Shown piece after piece: positions 12,600-20,629 of a stretch of 37,328 nucleotides of DNA. The notes beneath the pieces were generated by a model, which searched no databases, had not been told where the DNA came from, and worked only from the letters and a program-made list of their open reading frames with translations. The translations under genes and the position numbers were made by a program. This DNA comes from Salinicola sp. Lineage in GTDB: Bacteria; Pseudomonadota; Gammaproteobacteria; Pseudomonadales; Halomonadaceae. The stretch lies in contig NZNW01000029.1 in NCBI GenBank assembly GCA_002695065.1, positions 1 to 37,328 of the forward strand, given 5' to 3'. Numbering within the stretch: position 1 is the stretch's first letter; every line of letters starts with the position of its first letter.

Positions 12600-13487
12600 C
12601 TAAAACAGCGAGTTCTGTCGCTCGCCCGGGAACTCGGCCAACGGCGGCAATTCGATCCTTTCGGCAATCTGGTTGTAGAACTTTCGTGCCAGTTCCGGCG
12701 CCTGGCGGTTATCCGGTGTATGCACAAAGAGAAAAGGGGTTTTCCCCTGTTTTATCCACAGGATGAGGCGTTCGATCCACGGCTCGAAACGGGCCAGGTT
12801 AATGGCTTCGTCGAAGTGCCCGATAAAGCGAATGATGGGATTGACCGCCGTGCAGAGCACGTGTAATGGGACTTTCGGCTTTTCGCCCTGCGCCTTGGCG
12901 AGCCGGTTGTCAAGCCCTGGGGGTGTGGCAAAGAGCGCCCGCACGTCGAGCATTACCCGATTGGCGTCTTGACTTATCAACAAGCGGTTGAATGCCTGTT
13001 CTGCAGGCCCTTTGTGGAAAAAATCACTGTGCCGGACCTCCACCGCGCAGGGTATCTCCCGTGGCCAGTGAGTGAGCAATCGCTCCAGCGCGGGCAGCTC
13101 GCCCTGGCCGAAATCTCTGGGTAGCTGGACCATGATCGGCCCTAGACGATCTTTCAACGGTGAGAGGCGCTCGATGAAGCGTTCAAACTCATCGCCAATA
13201 TCGCGCAGGCGTTTGCCGTGGGTCAGCTGGCTGGGCAGCTTGAAGCAGAAGCGAAAGGTCTCGGGCGCCTGTTCGGCCCAGGCCGTCACCGTCTCCGCCT
13301 TGGGGATGCCGCTGTAGAAGGTGGTATTGCCTTCCACTGCGTTGAACACGCTGGCGTAGTCGCGCAGCTCCACGTCGCCGTGGCCGGGCAGCAGGCTGCC
13401 TTGCCAGTCGGCGTTGGCCCACATCGCCATGCCCAGGTAGAGCGGCGGCTGGTGAGCCGTGGCGAGGTTATCTGAGACGTTCGGCAT
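12600..13487 (-). CDS. DUF72-family protein (YecE-like)
   Basis: A 295-residue protein of the DUF72 family, which has a TIM-barrel fold and no established role. Family features: YLGMAMWANADWQGSLLPG at the start, FNAVEGNTTFYSGIPKAETV, WAEQAPETFRFCFKLPSQLT, then PIMVQLPRDFG, CAVEVRHSDFF, RVMLDVRALF and TPFLFVHTPDNRQAPELARK. Residues 1-16 before the conserved segment are poorly conserved. The ATG overlaps the end of pdxY by 20 bp, so the two are cotranscribed. It ends 160 bp from liuR, both on the minus strand. Confidence 0.92.
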   Translation of the reverse strand: MPNVSDNLATAHQPPLYLGMAMWANADWQGSLLPGHGDVELRDYASVFNAVEGNTTFYSGIPKAETVTAWAEQAPETFRFCFKLPSQLTHGKRLRDIGDEFERFIERLSPLKDRLGPIMVQLPRDFGQGELPALERLLTHWPREIPCAVEVRHSDFFHKGPAEQAFNRLLISQDANRVMLDVRALFATPPGLDNRLAKAQGEKPKVPLHVLCTAVNPIIRFIGHFDEAINLARFEPWIERLILWIKQGKTPFLFVHTPDNRQAPELARKFYNQIAERIELPPLAEFPGERQNSLF

Positions 13488-14340
13488 GCAACGTCACCGT
13501 CGGCGAAACGATATCCTGCTGGGCGGCGATCATCGCCAGCTCGCGGGTGCCGGCACGACGGGTGTGTTCGAACAGCATCTGCACCGCGGCGGCGGTCTGC
13601 TCCAGGGCGCGGGCGGGCCCTTCTTCGGTGAGGCCGGCGCGCAGGCTGTGGGCGAGGAACATCGCGGCAGTGAAATCGCCGGCGCCGTTGGGCGCAATGG
13701 TGAAATCCACCTTGGGCGTGGCGATCCGCCAGCTGCCGCTGGGGGCATCGACCAGCATGCCGATGTGTCGCTGATCATCACCCGCGACTTCCAGCGAGGT
13801 GATCAACACCACCTTGGGTCCCTTGGCGCGTAGCGCGGCAGCGGCGTCGAGGGCGTCTTCCAGGGTGTTCACTTCGCGCCCGGCGAGAAAGGCGAGCTCG
13901 AACTGGTTGGGGGTGACGATATCGGCACGGGCCACGGCGTGATCGCGCATCCACTCGGGAATCCCCTCGCGGACGAAGAAGCCGCGTCCGACATCGCCCA
14001 TCACCGGATCGCAGCAGTAGAGTGCCTGCGGGTTGGCCTGCTTGACGCGGTCGACGCTATCCAGCACGGCGCGGCCGATGCCTTCGTCGCCCATGTAGCC
14101 GGAAAGCAGCGCATCGACGTCGTCGAGCCCCACCAGGGATTCGACGCCGTCCAGCACGTTCCTGAGATGGTCCGGAGTGAAGACGTCGCCGGTGAAGGCG
14201 CCATAGCCCGTGTGGTTGGAGAACTGGACGGTGTTGATGGCGGTGACTTCCAGCCCCAGCCGCTGCAGCGGAAACACGGCGGCACGGTTGCCGACGTAGC
14301 CATAGGCGACGTGGCTCTGAATGGAGATGACATGGGTCAT
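13468..14340 (-). CDS. pdxY: Pyridoxal kinase
   Basis: PdxY phosphorylates pyridoxal in the vitamin B6 salvage pathway. The 290-residue product (E. coli PdxY 287) has the ribokinase-fold motifs: VISIQSHVAYGYVGNRAAVF at the N-terminus, NTVQFSNHTGYG, YCCDPVMGDVGRGFFV, DIVTPNQFELAFLAG and the catalytic anion-hole segment APNGAGDFTAAMFLA with the base Asp. The ATG at 14338-14340 has GCAGGA eight bases upstream and fits the family start; a longer frame from 14367 adds nine poorly supported residues. It is followed by the overlapping DUF72 gene. Confidence 0.95.
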   Translation of the reverse strand: MTHVISIQSHVAYGYVGNRAAVFPLQRLGLEVTAINTVQFSNHTGYGAFTGDVFTPDHLRNVLDGVESLVGLDDVDALLSGYMGDEGIGRAVLDSVDRVKQANPQALYCCDPVMGDVGRGFFVREGIPEWMRDHAVARADIVTPNQFELAFLAGREVNTLEDALDAAAALRAKGPKVVLITSLEVAGDDQRHIGMLVDAPSGSWRIATPKVDFTIAPNGAGDFTAAMFLAHSLRAGLTEEGPARALEQTAAAVQMLFEHTRRAGTRELAMIAAQQDIVSPTVTLHAERLR

Positions 14341-14541
14341 GAGACGGTCCTGCCGCTTGGAGCGCAAAGGGCGTAGTAAAAGGACATAGTGTAATGCCCC
14401 GCCGGAGGAACTTGCAGCGTCTCTCTTTGGTCGATAGCTCGCTCGACGCCATCGAGCGGCGGCGATATGCTCGCTCCAGCTTTTTCACCGCCTCTGCGTG
14501 ATCATCGTTTTCAATGCATCGTGTTCAAGGATCGACTCTGC

Positions 14542-15666
14542 ATGCTTTCAAGCGCCTCGCGCCAGCGCGCCCCATCACACCGCTTCCCCTCGCTGCTGGC
14601 CTCTCTTCTCTTCGCCCTGCTGGTGGCCGGCTGTTCCAGCGGCCCGGTCATGACCCCCACGCCGGGCGGAAGTCCCGAGGCACGGGTCGAACAGCCGGCA
14701 CGCAAGACCACCTGGCACCACCTGCCGGGGTGGAACCGGGATCAACCGATGGCGGCATGGAGCGCGTTCCGGGAGAGCTGCAAGCGGCTGGAGCGCAAGC
14801 CGACGTGGAAGAGCGTCTGCCACGATGCCCAGTCGGTCGATCCGCTCAACGCGCTGGCGATCCAGAACTTCTTCGAGTCCCGTTTCGTGCCTTACCGCGT
14901 GACCAACAGCGACGGTAGCGCCACCGGCCTGATCACCGGCTACTACGAACCGATCCTGCGCGGCTCCCGCGTGCGCGGCGGGCCCTACCAGACGCCGCTC
15001 TACCAGTACCCGAAATACTGGAAGCGACATACCCATGTCGGTCCGACCCGCGCCGAACTGATGCGCAGCGGCGATCTCGATGGCACCGAACTGGTGTGGG
15101 TCGACGACCCGGTGGAGGCGGCCTACCTGCAGATTCAGGGCTCCGGCCGCGTCGAGATGACCGACGGCACCACCATGCGGGTGGCCTACGCCGGCACCAA
15201 CAATCAGCCGTTCCGCTCCTTCGCCAAGCGCCTGATCGACCGTGGCGAAATCACGCCCGCCCAGGCCACGCTGCCCGGCGTGCGGGACTGGGCGCGCCGG
15301 CATCCGGGCCAGGTGGAGGAGATGCTCAACGTCAATCCGCGCATGGTGTTCTTCCGCGAGCTCAAGGGCAGCGAGGCGCTGGCCGACACCAGCGGCCCGG
15401 TTGGCGCGCTGGGGGTGCCGCTCACCTCCGAGCGCAGCATCGCGGTGGACCCGGACGAGATTCCCCTCGGCGCGCCGGTGTTTCTCTCCACCACCCAGCC
15501 GCTGTCCAACCGGCCGCTGCAGCGCCTGATGGTGGCGCAGGACACCGGCAGCGCGGTGAAGGGCGCGGTGAGAGCGGACTTCTACTGGGGCCACGGCGAC
15601 GCCGCAGGCGAAGCCGCCAGCCGGATGAAACAGCGGGGCGAGATGTGGGTGCTGATGCCCAAATGA
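14542..15666 (+). CDS. mltA: Membrane-bound lytic murein transglycosylase A
   Basis: MltA cleaves peptidoglycan glycan strands to 1,6-anhydro products at the inner face of the outer membrane. The 374-residue protein has a lipoprotein signal (SLLFALLVAGC, lipidated Cys31). Next comes the MltA domain with ITGYYEPILRG, YLQIQGSGRVEMTDGT and VAYAGTNNQPF, then a C-terminal 3D domain with LMVAQDTGSAVKGAVRADFY, where Asp334 is the candidate catalytic acid. The ATG at 14542 is chosen because it gives a normal-length signal peptide with AAGGA upstream; the frame also opens at 14467. It stands alone, facing away from pdxY, and is followed by a hairpin terminator. Confidence 0.94.
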   Translation: MLSSASRQRAPSHRFPSLLASLLFALLVAGCSSGPVMTPTPGGSPEARVEQPARKTTWHHLPGWNRDQPMAAWSAFRESCKRLERKPTWKSVCHDAQSVDPLNALAIQNFFESRFVPYRVTNSDGSATGLITGYYEPILRGSRVRGGPYQTPLYQYPKYWKRHTHVGPTRAELMRSGDLDGTELVWVDDPVEAAYLQIQGSGRVEMTDGTTMRVAYAGTNNQPFRSFAKRLIDRGEITPAQATLPGVRDWARRHPGQVEEMLNVNPRMVFFRELKGSEALADTSGPVGALGVPLTSERSIAVDPDEIPLGAPVFLSTTQPLSNRPLQRLMVAQDTGSAVKGAVRADFYWGHGDAAGEAASRMKQRGEMWVLMPK

Positions 15667-15724
15667 GAGCGCGCCCGATCGCTTGGGCGCTCTCTGGACA
15701 TTGCGGCCCTCGCTAGCGAGGGCC
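15665..15724. terminator. Convergent terminator region: hairpin and perfect 20-bp palindrome
   Basis: GAGAGCGC (15665-15672) pairs with GCGCTCTC (15687-15694) directly after the mltA stop. GGCCCTCGCTAGCGAGGGCC (15705-15724) is a perfect palindrome that includes the stop codon of the convergent membrane-protein gene. Both lack T-runs, but their placement between converging genes suggests termination or mRNA end protection. Confidence 0.65.
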
Positions 15725-16282
15725 GGCGAACATCTTGCGCACCCGCAACGCCGCGATCACCTGGATGACGCCGTAGACCAGCGCGACGATCCCGATCCAC
15801 AGCGCGGTGGCCACCAGGCCACTGAGTGGGCTGACGACGAGCAGGATGCCCAGCAGCAGCGCCAGCACGCCACTGAGAACGGTCCATCCCTCGCCGGGCG
15901 CGGCCCAGCCCTGGCCGGCCACCGGGCGGCGAATGCGCAGCCCCAGCAGCAGGCGATAGACGCCGGCGATGATCAGCCAGATACCCACCAGCACCAGCAG
16001 CGCGCTGGCCATGGAGAGCGGATCGAAGATCGCGAGCAGGCCGAACAGTATCGACAGCACGCCGTAGCCGATCAGCCATCCCTTGCCCGCACCTCGGTAG
16101 GCCGTCGCCGTCATGAACAGCGTGGAGACGCCTTCCGCCAGTGCCATGATGCCCATGATCCAGGTCAACGCCGCGATGGCGGCCAGCGGCTGAAACACCG
16201 CGATCAGGCCGAATACGATGGCGATGACGCCGAACGCCATCAGAATCCACCAGCTACGTCCGATGAGACTTCTCGTTGCCAT
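15713..16282 (-). CDS. HdeD/DUF308-family membrane protein
   Basis: A 189-residue inner-membrane protein with about six transmembrane helices, in the DUF308/HdeD family (E. coli HdeD is linked to acid resistance; the molecular role is unknown). It has the internal repeat of paired helices typical of the family: ILMAFGVIAIVFGLIAVFQP, ALTWIMGIMALAEGVSTLF, WLIGYGVLSILFGLLAIFDP, ALLVLVGIWLIIAGVYRLLL, LSGVLALLLGILLVVSPLSG and ALWIGIVALVYGVIQVIAAL. The start at ATG 16280-16282 has GGGAG about seven bases ahead. The upstream codons to 16345 are not family-like. It is divergent from the SDR gene. Confidence 0.88.
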   Translation of the reverse strand: MATRSLIGRSWWILMAFGVIAIVFGLIAVFQPLAAIAALTWIMGIMALAEGVSTLFMTATAYRGAGKGWLIGYGVLSILFGLLAIFDPLSMASALLVLVGIWLIIAGVYRLLLGLRIRRPVAGQGWAAPGEGWTVLSGVLALLLGILLVVSPLSGLVATALWIGIVALVYGVIQVIAALRVRKMFAGPR

Positions 16283-16384
16283 TGGCGACTCCCATTGATA
16301 TCCCTGTTCGAGAAAGCTGAACGCTGCACCGAATCTATCGCTCAATACTGATCTTCAACATAGACCTTCACGGGAGTGACTTCG

Positions 16385-17368
16385 ATGACCGAATCCGTCC
16401 CGCCAGCAGCGCCGCTGGCCATCGTCACCGGCGCCACCGCCGGACTCGGGCTGGAGACCGCCAAGGGCCTGGCAGCGAACGGGTATCGCGTCATCGTCGC
16501 CGGGCGCAATGCCGACAAGGGCAAGCTCGCCTGCCACGCGGTGCGCGCCCATCAGCCCGGCGCAGAGGTTCGCTTCGAGTGGCTCGATCTCGATAGTCTC
16601 GAGTCGGTGCGCCAGTTCGCCGCGCGCCTGCGCGAGCGCGAAACCGAGCTGCACCGGCTGATCAACAACGCCGGCATCATGGCGCTGCCCCGGCGCCAGC
16701 GTACCGAGGACGGCTTCGAGCGCCAGTTCGGGGTCAACTACCTTGGCCACTTTCTGCTCACCAGCCTGCTGCTGCCGCTGCTGATCGCCGCCTCGTCGTC
16801 GGGTTCCGAGTCAGCGCCAGCACGTGTCGTCCAGCTATCGAGCCTGGCGCACCGCAGCGGCAGGATCGATTTCGACGATCTGAATGGCGAGCGCGACTAC
16901 GATCCCTGGCGCGCCTACCGGCAATCGAAGCTCGCCATGCTGCTGTTTGCCCAGGCGCTGCAGCAACGGAGCGACCAGCACGGCTGGGGGTTGTTGAGCG
17001 TCGCCGCCCATCCCGGGCTCTCCCGCACCGCGCTGTTCGATGCCGGGGTGAAGAGTCGCGCGCTGATCGGCCAAGCATTCAAGCTGGTGATGCCGTTGAT
17101 CAGCCAATCCGCCGACCAGGGCGCCAGGCCCACGCTCCACGCCGCGCTCGCCGACGACGTACGCCCCGGCGACTACTTCGGTCCCAATGGCTTCAGCGAG
17201 ACCCGCGGCGCACCCAAACGCGCCCATCGCAGTGCCGCGGCCAGGGACCGGGCGGTGGAAGATCGGCTATGGAAAGTGTCGTGTGAATTGACCGGAGCGG
17301 CGTGGGCGGAATCGTCCAGCGGTAGCATCGAAAGCGAGCCCGTCGAAAAAACGCCCCCAGAAGCGTAG
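16385..17368 (+). CDS. Short-chain dehydrogenase/reductase (retinol dehydrogenase-like)
   Basis: A 327-residue NAD(P)-dependent oxidoreductase of the classical SDR group, similar in layout to retinol dehydrogenase/WW-domain oxidoreductase-like SDRs. Motifs: cofactor loop TGATAGLG (about 15-22), WLDLDSLESV (adenine-ring site), NNAGIMALPRR, the Ser in VVQLSSLAH, and catalytic YRQSK. The substrate cannot be told from sequence. ATG 16385 is preferred to GTG 16376 because CGGGAG is spaced correctly. The C-terminus carries a polar tail (SSSGSIESEPVEKTPPEA). It is monocistronic between a divergent DUF308 gene and the GlxA-type regulator. Confidence 0.88.
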   Translation: MTESVPPAAPLAIVTGATAGLGLETAKGLAANGYRVIVAGRNADKGKLACHAVRAHQPGAEVRFEWLDLDSLESVRQFAARLRERETELHRLINNAGIMALPRRQRTEDGFERQFGVNYLGHFLLTSLLLPLLIAASSSGSESAPARVVQLSSLAHRSGRIDFDDLNGERDYDPWRAYRQSKLAMLLFAQALQQRSDQHGWGLLSVAAHPGLSRTALFDAGVKSRALIGQAFKLVMPLISQSADQGARPTLHAALADDVRPGDYFGPNGFSETRGAPKRAHRSAAARDRAVEDRLWKVSCELTGAAWAESSSGSIESEPVEKTPPEA

Positions 17369-17468
17369 GCAGGCAATGCGCGGAATCGCCTGCTTGACCG
17401 ATACACGCAAGAAGCGACGACGCCTGCCGGTCCACGCTGTCGTCTCAGTTAGAATAGGCGGTCATTAC

Positions 17469-17483
17469 TGTCCAGACAGGACA
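17469..17483. promoter_or_regulatory. Dyad upstream of the GlxA-family regulator
   Basis: TGTCC-agaca-GGACA is an exact inverted repeat 17 bp before the GTG start, overlapped by CTGTC-ca-GACAG. It follows a weak TAGAAT (17450s). Its placement suggests an autoregulatory operator; this is inference. Confidence 0.4.
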
Positions 17484-17499
17484 CAGAGGATGAATCCCA

Positions 17500-18456
17500 G
17501 TGGCCAAGGTCATTGCCATTCTGGCGCTGCCTGGCGTGCAGCTGCTCGACGTTGCGGGCCCTCTCGATGTGTTTTCACAGGCCAACCTGGAGTCGGGGGC
17601 GACGCCCTACCGGTGCAGAATCATCGGCACCACGCCCGGCCCTATTCGCAGTTCATCGGGTGCCCGCTTATATGCCGATGCCTCGGTCAGGGACGCTGCT
17701 GAGCGATTCGATACGGTGCTGGTTGCAGGCGCCCCTCACGCCACCTCGGCCGAGCTCAACCCGGCAACCATGGACTGGATGCGCCGCGCCGCGGGCAGCG
17801 CTCGACGCTATGGTTCCGTCTGCACGGGTGCCTTCATCCTGGCTCACAGCGGGTTGCTGCAGGGGCGTCGCGTCACGACTCACTGGGCCAGCGCCGAGGC
17901 GCTTGCCGAGGCGTATCCCGACCTCAAGGTCGAGGAGGACGCCATCTACATTCGCGACGGCAAGGTACGGACATCAGCGGGCGTCACGGCAGGCCTTGAT
18001 CTCGCGCTGGCCCTTGTCGAAGAAGATCTCGGTCGAGACATCGCCCGACGCGTGGCCTCTCAACTGGTCATGTATTTCAAGCGACCGGGAGGGCAGCTTC
18101 AATTCAGTCGACATGGAGAGTCGAGCCTTGGAGGACGATCCGTTCTGCAGGAGACACAGCGCTGGGTTATGGCCAATCTGGCTCTGCCCCATTCGGTGAA
18201 GACACTGGCCGCTCACGCGGGAAAAAGCCCCCGCCATTTCGCTCGGCTGTTCTCCGCCGAAGTCGGTATAACGCCGGCCGCGTGGTTGGAGCGTGCGCGC
18301 ATCGGCGCAGCACGCCTGCTTCTGGAGGAAGATGGTCAGGCGCCAAAGCAGGTCGCCGCCAGGGTCGGATTCACCAGTGTCGATACCCTCCGCCGAGCCT
18401 TCGTGAAGCACGTCGGCATAACACCTGCGGAGTACCGGAAGCGTTTTCATATCTGA
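17500..18456 (+). CDS. GlxA-family transcriptional regulator (DJ-1/PfpI + AraC HTH)
   Basis: A 318-residue regulator. Residues 1 to about 185 form a class I glutamine amidotransferase-like DJ-1/PfpI domain (IAILALPGVQLLDVAGPLDV, then YGSVCTGAFILAHSGLL with the nucleophile-elbow-like Cys, and VRTSAGVTAGLDLALALVEE). The last 100 residues form an AraC-type double helix-turn-helix: SVKTLAAHAGKSPRHFARLF and QVAARVGFTSVDTLRRAFVK, ending HVGITPAEYRKRF. The start is GTG 17500, as no ATG gives the conserved N-terminus. It converges on the HD-hydrolase gene. Such regulators often control an adjacent enzyme, so that hydrolase is the first candidate target. Inducer unknown. Confidence 0.92.
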   Translation: MAKVIAILALPGVQLLDVAGPLDVFSQANLESGATPYRCRIIGTTPGPIRSSSGARLYADASVRDAAERFDTVLVAGAPHATSAELNPATMDWMRRAAGSARRYGSVCTGAFILAHSGLLQGRRVTTHWASAEALAEAYPDLKVEEDAIYIRDGKVRTSAGVTAGLDLALALVEEDLGRDIARRVASQLVMYFKRPGGQLQFSRHGESSLGGRSVLQETQRWVMANLALPHSVKTLAAHAGKSPRHFARLFSAEVGITPAAWLERARIGAARLLLEEDGQAPKQVAARVGFTSVDTLRRAFVKHVGITPAEYRKRFHI

Positions 18457-18601
18457 AAACCCCGACATTCCCCAAAGACGCGGCGTATGGAAACGATCCG
18501 GTCGATGCGCCGGATGCCTGCGTGGCAGGATCAAACCGGCGCCCCCATCGCCGACGGCACGCCTGTTCAACCCGACGTGCCCATGGAAGCAAGACCTACG
18601 A

Positions 18602-19240
18602 TCAATTCGGCCAGCTTGAGCAGCGAATGACGTGACAGAAGTTGGTGGGAGCGAAGGCCTTTTCCTTGTCTGCGATGACATCGGCCTTGACGTTGCCGAA
18701 GGTGGTATCCGGCTTGTGCTTGATGCCGTCGTAGAACGTTTGAATGATCGCTTCCTTGAACCGATCCCCCCGTGGATGGGCACGTACGATCGCATCGCGA
18801 TCTTCCGGACTGAAATGATCGTAACCGATCCCCAGTACATCCATTTCGACGCCCGTCGTCACCAGGGCGATGATCGGATGCATGTGCTGGGGAATACCCG
18901 GCGTCGTGTGCAGTGCGATTGCCGTCCAGACGATGTCGATATCGGCCTCGGCGATGCCGTGCCCGCGCAGGAACTGGCGAGCAGCGTTGGCGCCATCGAC
19001 TTCGAAACGTTCATCGGCGCTGCTGTGGGCGTGCGTCAAACCCATGTCGTGGAACATGGCGCCGGCATACAGCAGCTCGGGATCGAAACGCAGATCCCGT
19101 TGCTTACCGCCAAGCGCGGCAAAATGGTAAACCCGGCTCGAGTGGTGAAACAGCAATGGCGACTCGGTATCGCGCACGAGTTCGGTAATCTCGCGTGCAA
19201 GTCGACTATCCGGAACGGCGATATCAGTAAAAGTCGTCAT
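18602..19240 (-). CDS. HD-domain hydrolase, cyanamide hydratase-like
   Basis: A 212-residue HD-superfamily metal-dependent hydrolase. Motifs: SPLLFHHSSRVYHFAAL (HH at 32-33), YAGAMFHDMGLTHAH (the HD pair at 64-65), FEVDGANAARQFL, and AIALHTTPGIPQH (later metal ligands). The HHSxRVYxFA and H-D-x-G-L pattern resembles the cyanamide hydratase / HD phosphohydrolase group, which includes nitrile-hydrating and uncharacterised members; the substrate is not known. ATG 19238-19240 has AGAGGAT at eight bases; a frame from 19285 adds an atypical leader. It converges with the GlxA-family regulator. Confidence 0.88.
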   Translation of the reverse strand: MTTFTDIAVPDSRLAREITELVRDTESPLLFHHSSRVYHFAALGGKQRDLRFDPELLYAGAMFHDMGLTHAHSSADERFEVDGANAARQFLRGHGIAEADIDIVWTAIALHTTPGIPQHMHPIIALVTTGVEMDVLGIGYDHFSPEDRDAIVRAHPRGDRFKEAIIQTFYDGIKHKPDTTFGNVKADVIADKEKAFAPTNFCHVIRCSSWPN

Positions 19241-19519
19241 GGGTCGATCCTCTGGCAGGTGGGAGTCTGAATTCTTGTCTGCCACGGCCTTGTCTTCAAT
19301 CGACGTGATGCGACGAATACTGCCATCTTACGTGTTCCAGAGACATGGATGACCAGAGAAAAGGTTTCGATCGCGATAGCCTGTCGCGGACATCATCGAC
19401 TCGACGGAATAGCTCGCCGCGCCATTCGTCTTACCTGCAGCCGACAGTGACAGGAATTATCCCGCTGTCGACAGCGACCACACATTCGAGTCGCAGCTAT
19501 TTCATGACAGGAGTCGATG

Positions 19520-19882
19520 ATGGAAACCAAGACAATGTCTCGCCTGGCCCGAGTCGCCGCCGCCGTGGCGCTTGCCGGCTTCATGCCGCTATTGGCCCAG
19601 GCCGATAACAGTATTGCCCAGCAGGAAGCCATGCAGCGACTGCACCAGCCGCTGAGCCTGCAGCCCGCCATGATGACGGCCAACCAGTTCGGGCCCTGGC
19701 GCCTGGATATCGGCGCGGGTCACAGTGAAGCCAGCGCCAATGCGCTGCGTGCCGAACAGAACCGCACCGGCATGACCACCATGAAAGCGCTGGGCAGGGC
19801 GCAGCAGAGCTTGATAGCGGAGGGGCAGAGTGCTGCGCAAATGGCCGTCATCAAACGGCTCTACAGTACCAATCCCGCCTGA
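19520..19882 (+). CDS. Small exported protein of unknown function
   Basis: A 120-residue protein with a clear Sec signal: basic [20 protein letters not shown] followed by FMPLLAQADN, cleavage expected after AQA (about residue 28). The mature part of about 90 residues is polar, with QQEAMQRLHQPLSLQPAMMT, GPWRLDIGAGHSEASANALR and SLIAEGQSAAQMAVIKRLYS. It has no cysteine and no recognisable domain. ATG 19520 is preferred to 19517, since AGGAG lies six bases before it. The 280-bp upstream gap holds the palindrome GCTGTCGACAGC (19464-19475), with CGACAG nearby, as a possible operator. A strong terminator follows, so it is monocistronic. Confidence 0.82.
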   Translation: METKTMSRLARVAAAVALAGFMPLLAQADNSIAQQEAMQRLHQPLSLQPAMMTANQFGPWRLDIGAGHSEASANALRAEQNRTGMTTMKALGRAQQSLIAEGQSAAQMAVIKRLYSTNPA

Positions 19883-19929
19883 ACATCGACGCATCGAAAG
19901 CGACCGATAACTCGCGATCAATAACGCCC

Positions 19930-19959
19930 AAGCCGAGGCCAATCACCTCGGCTTTTTGA
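19930..19959 (+). terminator. Rho-independent terminator
   Basis: AAGCCGAGG (19930-19938) pairs with CCTCGGCTT (19946-19954), followed by a T-run, 47 bp after the small exported protein gene. A textbook intrinsic terminator. Confidence 0.92.
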
Positions 19960-19991
19960 CGTCTATCGCCTGGTTTCGGAGCGGAAACGTT

Positions 19992-20033
19992 GAAAGCGAT
20001 CGGGCACGACATGGTGCATTCTCGATCGCTTTC
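19992..20033. terminator. Long hairpin between two convergent genes
   Basis: GAAAGCGATCG (19992-20002) and CGATCGCTTTC (20023-20033) are exact reverse complements. The loop contains a further GCAC / GTGC stem. It lies 48 bp beyond the cytochrome b561 stop on the minus strand. Probably that operon's terminator, though without a long T-run. Confidence 0.6.
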
Positions 20034-20080
20034 TTCAGGTCCAATACCATCGCCTTTTCCATGAAAAGTCGAACCGTGAT

Positions 20081-20629
20081 TCAGGGCTGTTTGCGGCTTC
20101 TGGTCATGCTGGCCAATACGCCATCCCGACGAATCAGGGCATGATAAAGCGCCGCCGCCAGGTGCAGGAGGATGAGCGCGAACAGGCTCAGCGCCAGCCA
20201 GGTATGGGCGAAGCGCAACGCACTGTAGAGCGTGGGAGATGGCGACACCAGATCCGGCAACGTGACGCCGGTGAAGAGGGTGACCGGATAACCGCCGGCC
20301 GAGAGCATGGTCCAGCCGATCAGCGGCATCGCCAACATCAATGCATACAGCGCCCAGTGAGAGAGATGGGCAGCGGCGCGCTGCCAGGGCGGCAGGTCCG
20401 CGGGCAGCGCCGGGGTGCCATATCGCCAGCGCACCAGCAGCCGCACGATGACCAGCGCGAGAATCGCGATTCCCAGCGGTTTATGCAGCTGAACGAGCCA
20501 TACGTGGCGCTCGGAAACCGTGGCCACCATGCCGACGCCGACAAACAGCATCGTCAGGATCATGAGCGCCATCAGCCAGTGCAGCAGACGGGCGGGAAGG
20601 GAAAAGGTAGCGGCAGTCCGTGGATTCAT
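20081..20629 (-). CDS. cybB: Cytochrome b561
   Basis: A 182-residue integral membrane haem b protein of the bacterial cytochrome b561 family, which carries electrons from quinol across the membrane. Four transmembrane helices are visible (LLHWLMALMILTMLFVGVGM, LGIAILALVIVRLLV, WALYALMLAMPLIGWTM, TWLALSLFALILLHLAAALY). Haem-ligand histidines are at 17 and 49 and in the last helix. The ATG overlaps the stop of the catalase-like gene (ATGA, 20626-20629), so they are coupled. The pair probably works together: b561 could supply electrons to the membrane-tethered haem enzyme on the periplasmic side. Confidence 0.92.
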   Translation of the reverse strand: MNPRTAATFSLPARLLHWLMALMILTMLFVGVGMVATVSERHVWLVQLHKPLGIAILALVIVRLLVRWRYGTPALPADLPPWQRAAAHLSHWALYALMLAMPLIGWTMLSAGGYPVTLFTGVTLPDLVSPSPTLYSALRFAHTWLALSLFALILLHLAAALYHALIRRDGVLASMTRSRKQP